DNA of 28,180 bases from Acidobacteriaceae bacterium (GTDB lineage Bacteria; Acidobacteriota; Terriglobia; Terriglobales; Acidobacteriaceae), in the NCBI GenBank assembly GCA_003156235.1, contig PMGP01000296.1, positions 1 to 28,180 of the forward strand. The letters are read 5' to 3'. The notes beneath the pieces were generated by a model, which worked only from the letters and a program-made list of their open reading frames with translations, had not been told where the DNA came from and did no database searches. Below, piece by piece: positions 8,367 to 17,900 of this stretch. How positions within the stretch are numbered: the stretch's first letter is position 1; each line of letters opens with the position of its first letter. The position numbers were made by a program, and so were the translations under genes.

Positions 8367-10214
8367 ATGCATCCGCTCCGCTTTATTGCCGCACTGGTTT
8401 TTACGGGTCTCTTGAATGCAGCGTCCGGTCAGAGCTCCGGACAGCAGCTCACCCCGGCTGCCAGCCCCGCATCACCCGTTTCGACAACGGATATACCGGT
8501 TCTGCGGACCAATGCCAATCTGGTGCTGATCGATGTGGTGGTCACCGACCACGGCAATGCAGTTCACGGCCTGGAACAGCCGCAGTTTCGCATCTTCGAG
8601 GACGAACGCGAGCAGACCATCAGCTCTTTTGACGAGCGCCGGCCGCCTGCCGAGGCGCCGATTGCTGCCAAGCCGCTCACGCTTCCGCCCCATGTATATT
8701 GCAATGTCCCCGTGTACGCCGATGCCAGCGCGCTCAACGTGCTGCTCCTGGATGGGTTGAACACCCCATCGAGCGACCAGTTGGAAGTGCGCCGTCAGAT
8801 GATTCAATATTTGGGCAAGATCGCACCGGGAACTTCATTGGCAATCTTTACGCTTTCGTCACGGCTGCGGCTGGTAGAGGGGTTCACAACCAACGTCGCC
8901 GAGCTGACCAAAGTCCTTCAAAGCCCAAAGGCCGGGGCACAGCCATCCATCGTGCTTGACCCGCAGAACGATAACAACCTGGACACCATGAACCTCGGCG
9001 TAGGTTCGACACCCTGGATGTCCCCAGATGCGCTCCCCGCCATGCTCCAGTTCCAGGCCGATCTGACTGCTTACCAGGTCGACCAACGGGTACGGATGAC
9101 TATCGAGGCGATGGAACAATTAGCCCGCTATCTCAGCGCCATCCCCGGACGTAAAAACCTGATCTGGTTCTCCGGATCGTTCCCGATTGCGCTCGATCCA
9201 GACGACTCGCTGCGAAGCCCGTTTCAGGCCATGCGCAGTTACTCCGACCAGATGAAGCAGGCAAGCGAACTGCTGTCGGCCGCGCGGGTTGCCGTCTATC
9301 CTGTGGATGCGCGGGGTCTGATGACGATGCCTGCGTCCGACGCATCCTACTCCGCAGCCACCAATATGATGGCGGACAGCGGTTCAGTCCGAACCCAGGG
9401 CATCAAGAATGTCGCGGCCAGTCCGCCATCCAGCGTGGCCAGGGACAACAAGAGTTTCCTGCGGCAACTCCAGACATCACAGGCTGGGATGGAGCAGCTT
9501 GCCGACGAGACCGGCGGCAAGGCATACATCAACACCAACGGCCTGAAGGAAGCGGTGGCCCAAGCCGTCGAGAACGGCTCAAGCTACTACACCATCGGTT
9601 ATGTTCCCGCCGCAAAGGACTTCAACGGGCATTATCGTAAGGTCAAGGTCCGCCTGGACAACGGCGGCTACCAGCTCGCCTACCGGCAGGGCTACTACGC
9701 TGACCCGCCGGACAAACCCTCCGCCAGTCTGGCCGCAACGGCCGGCCCGATGACGGCCGCCACCCTGTATGGCGCACCACCGGCGACGCAGATTCTCTTC
9801 CAGGCGCGGGTGCTGCCAGCTACCGATCCGCTTCTCCAAGGCGCAAAGTTGCCTGATACCCCGGGAGAGATGGCCGCAACCCTGAAAAAGACGGCGCATC
9901 GTTACGTGGTTGACCTGATTGTGGACGCGCGAACCCTGGCGCTCGACGAAATGCCTGATGGCACGCACCAGACCAAGATGGAAATCGCGCTGGTGGCCTA
10001 TGACAAGGAGGGCAACCGCGTGAACTATCTTGACCCCAGCTACGCCGTAAACATCAAGTCCGAACTATTTACGCAGACCGTTGCCAATGGCATTCGCCTG
10101 CGCATGGCGCTCAATCTTCCCGCAGGTCGTATCTCCCTGCGCATCGCGGTCCGCGACATTGCCGCAGGTCGTGCCGGGTCACTTGAAGTTCCGCTGACGA
10201 TTGCGGCAAACTAG
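8367..10214 (+). CDS. Secreted VWFA-related domain protein (acidobacterial type)
   Basis: This protein of about 615 residues has a Sec signal (M-H-P-L-R-F then a hydrophobic stretch, cleavage near A-S-G-Q, residues 19-22). Its conserved N-terminal block, T-N-A-N-L-V-L-I-D-V-V-V-T-D (48-61), then Q-F-R-I-F-E-D, matches the acidobacterial VWFA-related family (TIGR03436). The von Willebrand A core starts at L-N-V-L-L-L-D-G-L-N-T (about 123-133). The usual metal-site D-x-S-x-S is replaced by D-G-L-N-T, so metal binding is doubtful, as is common in this family. Later blocks are G-R-K-N-L-I-W-F-S-G-S-F-P, V-A-V-Y-P-V-D-A-R-G-L and Y-T-I-G-Y-V-P, followed by a C-terminal beta domain. I chose ATG 8367 over the in-frame TTG at 8352 because the signal peptide begins there. 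Its function is unknown; it probably binds a protein or glycan partner in the periplasm. Confidence 0.85.
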   Translation: MHPLRFIAALVFTGLLNAASGQSSGQQLTPAASPASPVSTTDIPVLRTNANLVLIDVVVTDHGNAVHGLEQPQFRIFEDEREQTISSFDERRPPAEAPIAAKPLTLPPHVYCNVPVYADASALNVLLLDGLNTPSSDQLEVRRQMIQYLGKIAPGTSLAIFTLSSRLRLVEGFTTNVAELTKVLQSPKAGAQPSIVLDPQNDNNLDTMNLGVGSTPWMSPDALPAMLQFQADLTAYQVDQRVRMTIEAMEQLARYLSAIPGRKNLIWFSGSFPIALDPDDSLRSPFQAMRSYSDQMKQASELLSAARVAVYPVDARGLMTMPASDASYSAATNMMADSGSVRTQGIKNVAASPPSSVARDNKSFLRQLQTSQAGMEQLADETGGKAYINTNGLKEAVAQAVENGSSYYTIGYVPAAKDFNGHYRKVKVRLDNGGYQLAYRQGYYADPPDKPSASLAATAGPMTAATLYGAPPATQILFQARVLPATDPLLQGAKLPDTPGEMAATLKKTAHRYVVDLIVDARTLALDEMPDGTHQTKMEIALVAYDKEGNRVNYLDPSYAVNIKSELFTQTVANGIRLRMALNLPAGRISLRIAVRDIAAGRAGSLEVPLTIAAN

Positions 10215-10440
10215 AACAATTCTCGAGTCTGAGCACTCTGCCGCTGAAGGCAGCGACACTGGCGGGGGTAAGAACCTGTAAATACATTCTGCGCCTCGAA
10301 AATTGTGGCGACCAACGATAAATCAATTTCTGCTGATGCGCAAGACCTGCGCTTGGGGGAAAACCGCCACTGGTTGTGCGCGACATTTACCCAGGGGAGC
10401 CTGTGCCACCGCCGCCGCACTCTGACATAGCGAAATCAGA

Positions 10441-10585
10441 CACTTAAGCAGAGTTTCCCTGGTGTGAATCCGGCACTGCCATGGCCCTGATCGCCATGGA
10501 GCTAAAATCAGCCGCTTGAAGGGTGCTTGTCTGGTCGCCCCACAGCCGGCATCCCTGAGCTAAGACTCCAGTTTCTGCGGCTCTC
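10441..10585 (+). ncRNA. Possible cobalamin-riboswitch-like structured leader
   Basis: Bases 10461-10480 (GGTGTGAATCC then GGCACTGCC) closely resemble the conserved core of cobalamin aptamers. A 7-bp hairpin follows (CCATGGC 10479-10485 with GCCATGG 10493-10499). Near the 3' end, AGACTCCAG then TTTCTGC (10563-10577) loosely recalls the closing block with its CAG/CTG mini-hairpin. Against it: the usual upstream GGGAA block and the second core block (CCGC-ACTGT) are not clear, the span of about 145 nt is short for the class, and the best promoter candidate lies downstream. TonB receptors are common targets of this class. This is a pattern judged by eye. Confidence 0.28.
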
Positions 10586-10631
10586 TTTGCTACACCGTTT
10601 TTTTATCTTTAAAATAATTTTGATTTTCTGC

Positions 10632-10660
10632 TTGACACGCCCTGCTAAAACGTTTATTTA
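10632..10660 (+). promoter_or_regulatory. Sigma70-like promoter overlapping a LacI-type palindrome
   Basis: A perfect -35 box TTGACA (10632-10637) is 17 nt from TATTTA (10655-10660), in an AT-rich pocket of an otherwise GC-rich region. The 8-base palindrome AAACGTTT (10648-10655), with the CG centre typical of LacI-family operators, sits in the spacer and touches the -10 box, where a bound repressor would block transcription. A LacI-family regulator is encoded at 26752-27882. The promoter would drive the receptor gene with a leader of about 130 nt. Confidence 0.5.
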
Positions 10661-10797
10661 TTGGTGCTAGTCGAAATGGACTCGCAGCAGAGGACGATGT
10701 TGTGTCGGCACGGCCCGATGCTGTTCAGAGTTGGGCTCGCAACGAATCAGGGGTGCCATAGAGGCAAATGGAACGTAGTTGACGGAGGGTATTCGCT

Positions 10798-13700
10798 ATG
10801 AAATCGTTTCCTAGGATCAGGCTGACAGCCGCGTTGCCGGTACTGCTTATCACCACGCTCCTGCTACTGCCGTCCCCTCTTTTTGGACAGGCGACCACCG
10901 GAAGCGTAACCGGCATCGTGGCCGATTCGACGGGCGCCGTCATTTCGCACGCGGCAGTCGTGTTGACCAACCAGAATACCGGCATCTCGCACAACGCATT
11001 CAGCAATGGTGTTGGATACTTTGCGTTCGCCTCGGTGGAGGCCAGCACCAGCTACACGGTGAGTGTTACGGTAGCGAAGTTCCGCCCCTGGGAATCCCAG
11101 CCTTTCGCCGTGCGCCCCGGCGATCAGATCAACATCGGGGATATCAAATTGGCAGTGGGCGAGGTCTCCGAGCAGGTGACTGTAGAGGCCGTTACTACGG
11201 GCATGAAGGATCTGGACACGGGCGAACGCGCCGATGTCATCACTGCGAAAGATTTAGAGACGCTGGCCGTAGTCGGTCGCGACGCCACGGAACTGGTGCG
11301 CATGTTACCCGGTTTCGATATGTCCTCGGGCAACAATGGGGTGGGCAACAAACCCGGATACAACACCGCGGTGGTCGGTTTGAGCGGCCCGACGGGCAGT
11401 TTTTCGGCCAATGGCAGCGGTACGAACGGGATCACGGTTGTCTCCGACGGCGTCTCGCTCACGGATATTGCCAGCAACTCCGGAACGATCCAGAACGTGA
11501 ACGTGGACATGGTCCAGGAGGTCAAGGTTTCGACCGCAAACTATGGCGCCGAGAATGCCAAGGGACCTACGATTGTGAACGCCATTGGCAAGTCGGGCAC
11601 TTCGGCCTTTCACGGCTCGGCCTATTTTTACGCCCGCGACACCTTGCTGAATGCCAACGACTGGTATAACAACGAACTGCAACAGACCCGGCCGGACGGA
11701 CGGTATTTCTATCCCGGCGGGCAAATCGGCGGTCCGCTGCTCCTTCCGCGCACCTCCTTCAACCGGAACAAGGACAAGCTGTTCTTCTGGGTCGGATATG
11801 AGTATTCCAACCAACTCTACTCGCCTGAAACCCTGGGCAGCTGGGTACCCACCCAGGCGGAACGCAAGGGAGATTTTGGCCAGTCCTCGTTGAATGCCCA
11901 GCTTTGCGGCAGCCGTCCGGATGGCAAGTCCAACCCCAATGCCATTTTGCCCATGTGCCAGACGGAAAACTTTCTGCCGGACGGAACCGCAGTAGTGAAC
12001 GGCAATGTAGCCAATGCGGTGAATTTCTACGGCCAACCCGCGAAAAACGCCAGCGGCATAGCATTGATCAACTGGTTGCCACAGCCCAATGCCGATCCGT
12101 TCAGCAATGATTCCGGCTTCAACTACGTCAAGGAGGTTCTGCAGAGCCAGAACGGCTCTCAACTCCATGCCAGAATCGACTATCACATCACCCCCAAAGA
12201 CACGCTGACTCTGGGCTACAACCGGCAGTCGCAGATTGCGCAAGATCCGGTCAATTTCAACTATGTTCCCAACGCCGCGGTCCTCTACCCCGGATCGGTG
12301 ACCACGGGCGACATTTCCAACTCCCTTTACGCCACCTACGTTCGCACCATGGGCGCCGCCCTGACGAACGAACTCACGGCCGCCATGTCCTACGTGACTT
12401 CGCCGGGAAACATGGGAACTCCCGCGGCCGTTGATCGTTTCGACATGAACACCTATAACGGCGGCAACGGCAACTTCAACTACCTGGGCATGTACAAGAA
12501 TGGCGGCGATTACTCGGTTCCCGCACTGCAAAATGGAGCCGGGAACGGCTATCCGAATCTGTTCATGCCCGGCGGCTTTTACAACAACCAGGTTCGCATG
12601 AAGAAAGCGGTTCCCGACGTTCAGGATACGGTGACCTGGGTGAAGGGAACGCAATTGATCAAGGTCGGCATCTACGCGGAAAAGGGCATTCTGAACGGCT
12701 TGGCGGACTACGGCGCTTATCCCCAGGGAGTGTTCTCGTTCAATACCCAGAACTCGTATTACGAATATAACCAGAGTATTACGCAAAACAACCAAGGGTC
12801 TTCGATCGGCACGACCGCCCAATTTACCGGTTGCGAGAGTTCCGATCCGGCCGGGAACGATCGTCTTTCCGGCGCCGCCTACCTGGGAGAGTGCATGAAT
12901 CCGAGCGCCCTGATGTACATGGGGTATGCGGATACGTTCCAGCAGACGAACTTCTCTCCGACGGTCGATATGCAGTACACGACGCTCTCCGGTTTCGTGA
13001 ACGATTCCGTGAAGCTGCACAGGTTCACACTCAACCTGGGCGTGCGCCTGGAGCACATCGGCCCATGGAATGATCGTCATGGAAACGGACTGGCGACATT
13101 TTCTCCCAGCTTGTATGCCAGTGAGTGCGGCGGAACCGGCGCCACCGGTGAAGCCGCCCGCACCTGCAGCAGCACGCAGATGCCCGGCCTGACATGGCAC
13201 GGTCTCGGTTCGGGCGTGGCCAATTCCGTTAATCAGCCGGCGCGGGTGGTACTCTCTCCGCGCTTTAGCCTTGCCTGGGATGTCTTCGGCACGGGGAAGA
13301 CGGTGCTGCGCGGCGGCTGGGGCGTGTATCGCAGTCAAGAGGAATTCAATCCCTATGCGATGGCCGCGGCAACGGCCCAGGGTTACAAGACGAGTCTTCT
13401 TCAGGGGCAGCTCTCCTTTGCCGAGATCGACAACCAGTCGCCGATCAATCCTCCCGATTTCAGCGCCTACACCATTTCTCCGTCGGATACGGTTCGCCCG
13501 CTTCACATCGAGTACAACGCCACGATTTCCCAGAGTATTTCCTGGCAAAGGTTAGGGTTGAGGAATTCGATTCTGGAGGTCGCCTACGTTGCCAGCGATG
13601 GCCACCACCTGAGTTCGTATAACAACAATTACAATTCCATCTCCAATATCAATTTGATGCCCGTGGGAACCCTGTTCACCCCCAACTTCACCCTTCTCCC

Positions 13701-14724
13701 CGCGACGCTGGGTAATAACTCGAGTTTGACCATCTCCAACTTGAACACCGCGCAGCAGGATTACTACCGCACCTACCCCTTCTACACCAACATCTACCAA
13801 CTGAGGCACGACTTCTACTCGACCTTCAACAGCGGGCAGTTGAGCTGGAACAAGTCGACCGGCCGCATCCAGTTTGGCGCCAACTACACCTTCTCAAAGA
13901 ATTTGGCAGTTGCGGCATCTTATAACAACAATGTCGCGAACCCCTTCAACCTGCGGGACGAGTACAATCCGACGCCATTCGATCACACCCAGGTATTCAA
14001 CGTGCATTACCTGGTTGACCTGAGCTTCGGGGCGCACCACCACCTGGGGAACAAACCGCTGAACGACGTGCTCAACGGATGGCAAATCTCTGGAATTTCT
14101 ACGGTGCAAAGCGGATCGCCGCTGGCGTCCATTAATGGCGAGAACTTTGGTTTCGGGAATGGCCTGATTCAGCCGGTGCAAGTTCCTTACTTCAATCAGA
14201 TGGGCTCCGGCCTGTCGAACACTTGCAAAAACAACTATCACATCCCCGCGGATGCCAATGGGAACCGCTTCTGCGTGACGTATTTGAATCCCGCGACCTG
14301 GCTGGGTACGCCCGACGTCCAACTGCTGCCCACGATCACCTGTAATCCCAAAGGAGGCCCGGCCAAAAATCAGTACATCAACGGGGCCTGCTTTGGGATT
14401 CCGCTTCCGGGGTCGAATGGCCAACTGCGGCCTCCTTACCTTCGCGGGCCGGCGTACATGAATCATGATTTGTCTTTACTGAAGAACCTCGGCCTGGGCG
14501 AGAAGCGGAACCTGCAATTCAGGGCGGCGGCCTTCAACTTCCTCAACCATCCCCTGGTTTCATTCAACAACAACAACACCCAAACCGACCTGGCGTTGAA
14601 TCAACAGGGCGGCACGGCGGGTCAGACGCTCACCCAGTCCGATCTTACGGAACAGGGATTCGGCATTGCCGGGATCAAGTACGGGAATCGCCTTGTCGAG
14701 TTGAGCGTGAAGTACGAGTTTTGA
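10798..14724 (+). CDS. Oar-like TonB-dependent outer-membrane receptor with carboxypeptidase-regulatory-like N-domain
   Basis: This 1308-residue receptor has a Sec signal (1-30, cleavage before Q-A-T-T-G). A carboxypeptidase-regulatory-like Ig domain (about 34-120) begins G-S-V-T-G-I-V-A-D-S-T-G-A-V-I-S. A plug domain (about 145-280) contains G-R-D-A-T-E-L-V-R-M-L-P-G-F-D, and a long beta-barrel ends in Y-E-F, the usual C-terminal Phe of outer-membrane barrels. This is the acidobacterial expansion of Oar/TonB receptors. The start is ATG 10798, with GGAGGG at 10784-10789 and 8 nt spacing. The two giant NHL/Ig genes follow on the same strand and may be co-transcribed. The neighbouring hydrolases suggest uptake of beta-glycan fragments, while the leader hints at a corrinoid; the receptor sequence alone does not settle this. 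Confidence 0.92.
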   Translation: MKSFPRIRLTAALPVLLITTLLLLPSPLFGQATTGSVTGIVADSTGAVISHAAVVLTNQNTGISHNAFSNGVGYFAFASVEASTSYTVSVTVAKFRPWESQPFAVRPGDQINIGDIKLAVGEVSEQVTVEAVTTGMKDLDTGERADVITAKDLETLAVVGRDATELVRMLPGFDMSSGNNGVGNKPGYNTAVVGLSGPTGSFSANGSGTNGITVVSDGVSLTDIASNSGTIQNVNVDMVQEVKVSTANYGAENAKGPTIVNAIGKSGTSAFHGSAYFYARDTLLNANDWYNNELQQTRPDGRYFYPGGQIGGPLLLPRTSFNRNKDKLFFWVGYEYSNQLYSPETLGSWVPTQAERKGDFGQSSLNAQLCGSRPDGKSNPNAILPMCQTENFLPDGTAVVNGNVANAVNFYGQPAKNASGIALINWLPQPNADPFSNDSGFNYVKEVLQSQNGSQLHARIDYHITPKDTLTLGYNRQSQIAQDPVNFNYVPNAAVLYPGSVTTGDISNSLYATYVRTMGAALTNELTAAMSYVTSPGNMGTPAAVDRFDMNTYNGGNGNFNYLGMYKNGGDYSVPALQNGAGNGYPNLFMPGGFYNNQVRMKKAVPDVQDTVTWVKGTQLIKVGIYAEKGILNGLADYGAYPQGVFSFNTQNSYYEYNQSITQNNQGSSIGTTAQFTGCESSDPAGNDRLSGAAYLGECMNPSALMYMGYADTFQQTNFSPTVDMQYTTLSGFVNDSVKLHRFTLNLGVRLEHIGPWNDRHGNGLATFSPSLYASECGGTGATGEAARTCSSTQMPGLTWHGLGSGVANSVNQPARVVLSPRFSLAWDVFGTGKTVLRGGWGVYRSQEEFNPYAMAAATAQGYKTSLLQGQLSFAEIDNQSPINPPDFSAYTISPSDTVRPLHIEYNATISQSISWQRLGLRNSILEVAYVASDGHHLSSYNNNYNSISNINLMPVGTLFTPNFTLLPATLGNNSSLTISNLNTAQQDYYRTYPFYTNIYQLRHDFYSTFNSGQLSWNKSTGRIQFGANYTFSKNLAVAASYNNNVANPFNLRDEYNPTPFDHTQVFNVHYLVDLSFGAHHHLGNKPLNDVLNGWQISGISTVQSGSPLASINGENFGFGNGLIQPVQVPYFNQMGSGLSNTCKNNYHIPADANGNRFCVTYLNPATWLGTPDVQLLPTITCNPKGGPAKNQYINGACFGIPLPGSNGQLRPPYLRGPAYMNHDLSLLKNLGLGEKRNLQFRAAAFNFLNHPLVSFNNNNTQTDLALNQQGGTAGQTLTQSDLTEQGFGIAGIKYGNRLVELSVKYEF

Positions 14725-14917
14725 CGCAGGTTTTCTGCTGGCGGCTTGCCTTTGATGCAGCAGGCCGTAACGAAACTGGACAGGGAGACGGCGGAGCAAG
14801 AACGCCGCCTCGCTGTTGTAAAAGAGACGGGCACCGCGGTAGGCCGGCAAGACGGATGTTGGCTGGCAAGGTTGCCGCTCACAAGTTGCTTAATAGAGGG
14901 TGTTTGGGAGGGATATG

Positions 14918-17900
14918 ATGGCCATCGAGTCCGCTGCTTTTCTTCGCCGGGTTGCCCGGATCGTGACTTTGGTTTTGATCGTCGCCTTGTTGGGGTGCGT
15001 TCCTGCCGCGGCGCAAGCCCCGGTGGTTATGTCCGGCTCGATCTTGAGTACGCCGCAACTCAACTTGGGCAGTTCCGCTCAAATCTACAGAATCGTAGTC
15101 GCGAAGAACGGGAATGTGCTCTTTCTCGACACGCCCAACGGCGCCGTTTATCAGTTGGCGCCGGGCGCCACCAGCGTGACCACGGTGTCGGCGCCCGGCA
15201 CGGTGCTCAAGGGCGGCAATAGCGACTGGAACGTGGGTATGGCGCTGGATGCCAACGATACGCTCTATATCGGAACCGAGTGGGCATCACCGTACTTCTA
15301 CCGTGTTCCCTATGATGCCTCGACGGGAACCTGGCCTCTGACCGGCAGCAGCGACTGGTCGCCCGGGGACGGGGTTGTGGGAAGCATGGGCACGCGCGAA
15401 ATTGCATTCCTCGACAACGGCGACATGGCGGTCAGCACCGAATCCCCCGGCGACATTCTGGAGTTTTCCATCTCTGCCGATGGGACCAAGGTGGGCGCCC
15501 CTGGGACGAATGGTGCTTCAGGCAGCCCGCTAACCCTGGTTAAGACCCTGACCGCGGAGGCCGACAAGATTGCAGTCGATCATGCGGGGAATGTCTACTT
15601 CATCGAAGGTTGCTGGACTGCACGCGGATCAGTTGCGGAGGGTGTGTGGATGATCCCCGCCGGCAAAAGCGGGTTTGTGGGCGAGTCCGGCCTGACGCGC
15701 ATCGATCCTCCCGCGGCCGATTACAACTTCAAGGGCATTACCGTCGATGTGGCCGGCAATCTTTATCTCTCCAGCGCAAACGATAGCTATGGCGGCAATG
15801 AAAGCGGCGTGCTGATGGTTCCGAACGAGAGCGGAAACCCCAAGGCTCCTACGTTCAGCTCCACCTGGGCAGACGCGGTGGTGGTGTCGCCAATCACCAC
15901 AAGTGGGGCAGTGGCCATTGATCCGCGCGGCTTCCTCTGGATTTCAACCTTTACCAGCACCGGCTGGTCGTCCCTGGGCTCATCGGAAGGGACGCCGCCT
16001 GCTACCCCCTATACAAGCAACTGGGCGGCATACGCCGTGGGCAACGTCAACCTGGGCGCATCCCCCGTAAGCGTCGCGGGCACTGGGACAACTGTGTACT
16101 ACACCTTCAGTGGGGACGTGACGCCCGGCAGTTTTGTGTTTTCGCAGCCTGGCAGCGGGTCGGATTTCAGCGTCGTCACGACAAATCCCCTGATGAATCC
16201 TGCCACCAAAACCACCCCCGCCACGGTCGATACCACCGTGGTGCCCTGCACGGCGAGCACTCCTTACAAATTGTGGAGCGCCTGCCCCTACTGGATCGCC
16301 GCGAAACCACGCACCTTCGGCGCCGTATCTGGCCAGTTGCAGATGCTCGATGGGAGCAATAACCTGATCGCCGGCAGCACCACCTCCATCTATGGCGTTG
16401 GCAATGGGCCCGGGATCTCATTCCTCGGCTCTTCAGTTAACTCCGCTATCGGTTCCAGCTTCATTACGCCATTGCAGGTTGCGGAAGACTCTCTGGGCAA
16501 CACCTATGTGGCGGATTCCGGTCAGCGCGAAGTGCTGCAATATCCCGCCGGAGCAACCGCTGCCACCCCCGGAGTGTCGATTCTCTCCGGACTTACGGCG
16601 CCCACTGGTGTAGCCGTGGACGGAGCCGGTAACGTTTATATCGGCGATACCGGCGATGTCATTGAGGTTCCGTATCAGTCGGGAGCGTTGAATGCCGCGG
16701 ATAAGAGCGTGCTTCTTTCCGGCCTCGGCAACCACCTCAACATGGCGGCGGATGGCGCCGGAGACCTGTATGTCGCCGACGAGGACAATGCAAAGGTCAT
16801 CAAGATCGGCAATCCATCCATGCGGTCCACGATCTTCGCGGGTGCCACTATCGTGGTGGACGGCAGCCTCCTTGTCGCGCCCTCGGCGATCGCCGTCGAT
16901 GGATACGGAGACCTGTTCATCGCCGATGGAAAGAACCTGGATGAAGTAGCGCCCACGGATGCGGACAACCTGATTACGGTCGCCGTCCTCAAATCGGGCG
17001 CCGTCACCGGGCTGGCTGTGGATCCTTCCGGATCGGTATATGTGGCGCAGTCGGGAGGCCTGTTGTGGGTTCCCAATGAGGCCAGCGCGGCCAGCCCCGG
17101 CGGCGTTATCAACATCAATGACGCCTTCCTTCTTCCGCTCGCCAACGGTGTAACTCCGGTCGGCGTGGCTCTGGACAAGACCGGAAACCTGTATATTTCC
17201 GGCAGCGGGACTCCCGGCGTTGCAAAATTGAGCGTTAACGGCACTTACAGTTTTGGGCAGGTGATCCCGGCCATCGAGACCGATCTGGATGTCCAAGTCT
17301 ACAACATCGGAAATATGCCCTTGACTCTTTCCACGCTGGCCAGCGATCCGTCAACCTCGGCCGACTTCTATGCGTTGGCCGATCAATCGAATTCCCCGGC
17401 TTGCGGCCCCGCCACATCTAGTTATGCGGGGACAGGCTGCTGGCTGGGCCTGGGAGTCACGCCCTCCGGTGCGCCACCGGTGATTGAAACCGCGACCCTC
17501 ACCATCGACAGCAATGCCACGAACGATGCCGCGGCCAGCTTGGCCGTTTCGGCCGATGCGGTCAACGATGCTCGCACAGCGACCACGACGAGCTTTTCCG
17601 GGATCGTGGCTACCACCTACCCAGGGAAAGAGACAATCACGGTCACGGTTGCGGCGGCATCCGGCACCCCGATAGGGATCGTGGAGCTGAATGTCTCCGG
17701 TCAGGCAACGCTCTCCTTGCCGCTGACCAACGGCGTGGCTTCTCACACCTATTCCTCACTCGGCGGCGGAAACTACAAGGTATCAGCCGTCTACCAGGGG
17801 ACGGGCGTGGCCGGGACTTCTCCGGACTTCGCCGTTAGCGCCGCAAAAACCACCTTTACCGTCACCCTGGCCACGCCAGCTCTCACCGTAAGCACGCCGA

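Larger units (their letters stand above)
10215..10797. other. 583-base non-coding leader region before the TonB receptor
   Basis: No credible gene lies here; short antisense frames have no recognisable content. The region holds a riboswitch-like segment (10441-10585), then an AT-rich stretch (10600-10660) with a sigma70-like promoter and an AAACGTTT palindrome, and last the receptor's ribosome site GGAGGG at 10784-10789. The length is unusual for this window and suggests the receptor is strongly regulated. Confidence 0.6.

Noticed and set aside
11305..13548. A 747-codon open frame on the minus strand, opposite the TonB receptor
   Set aside because: It is fully antisense to a clear receptor gene, has no signal, motif or ribosome site I recognise, and long antisense frames are expected opposite Asn/Thr/Gly-rich GC-biased genes.
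14789..14809. A small GC hairpin after the TonB receptor gene as a terminator
   Set aside because: Only five base pairs and no T-run follow; too weak to call.
15550..17220. Recurring short DNA blocks in the NHL genes that look like a regularly spaced repeat array
   Set aside because: They are coding repeats for G-N-V-Y-V-A-D-type propeller strands, are not identical at the DNA level and have no CRISPR-like constant spacer length.
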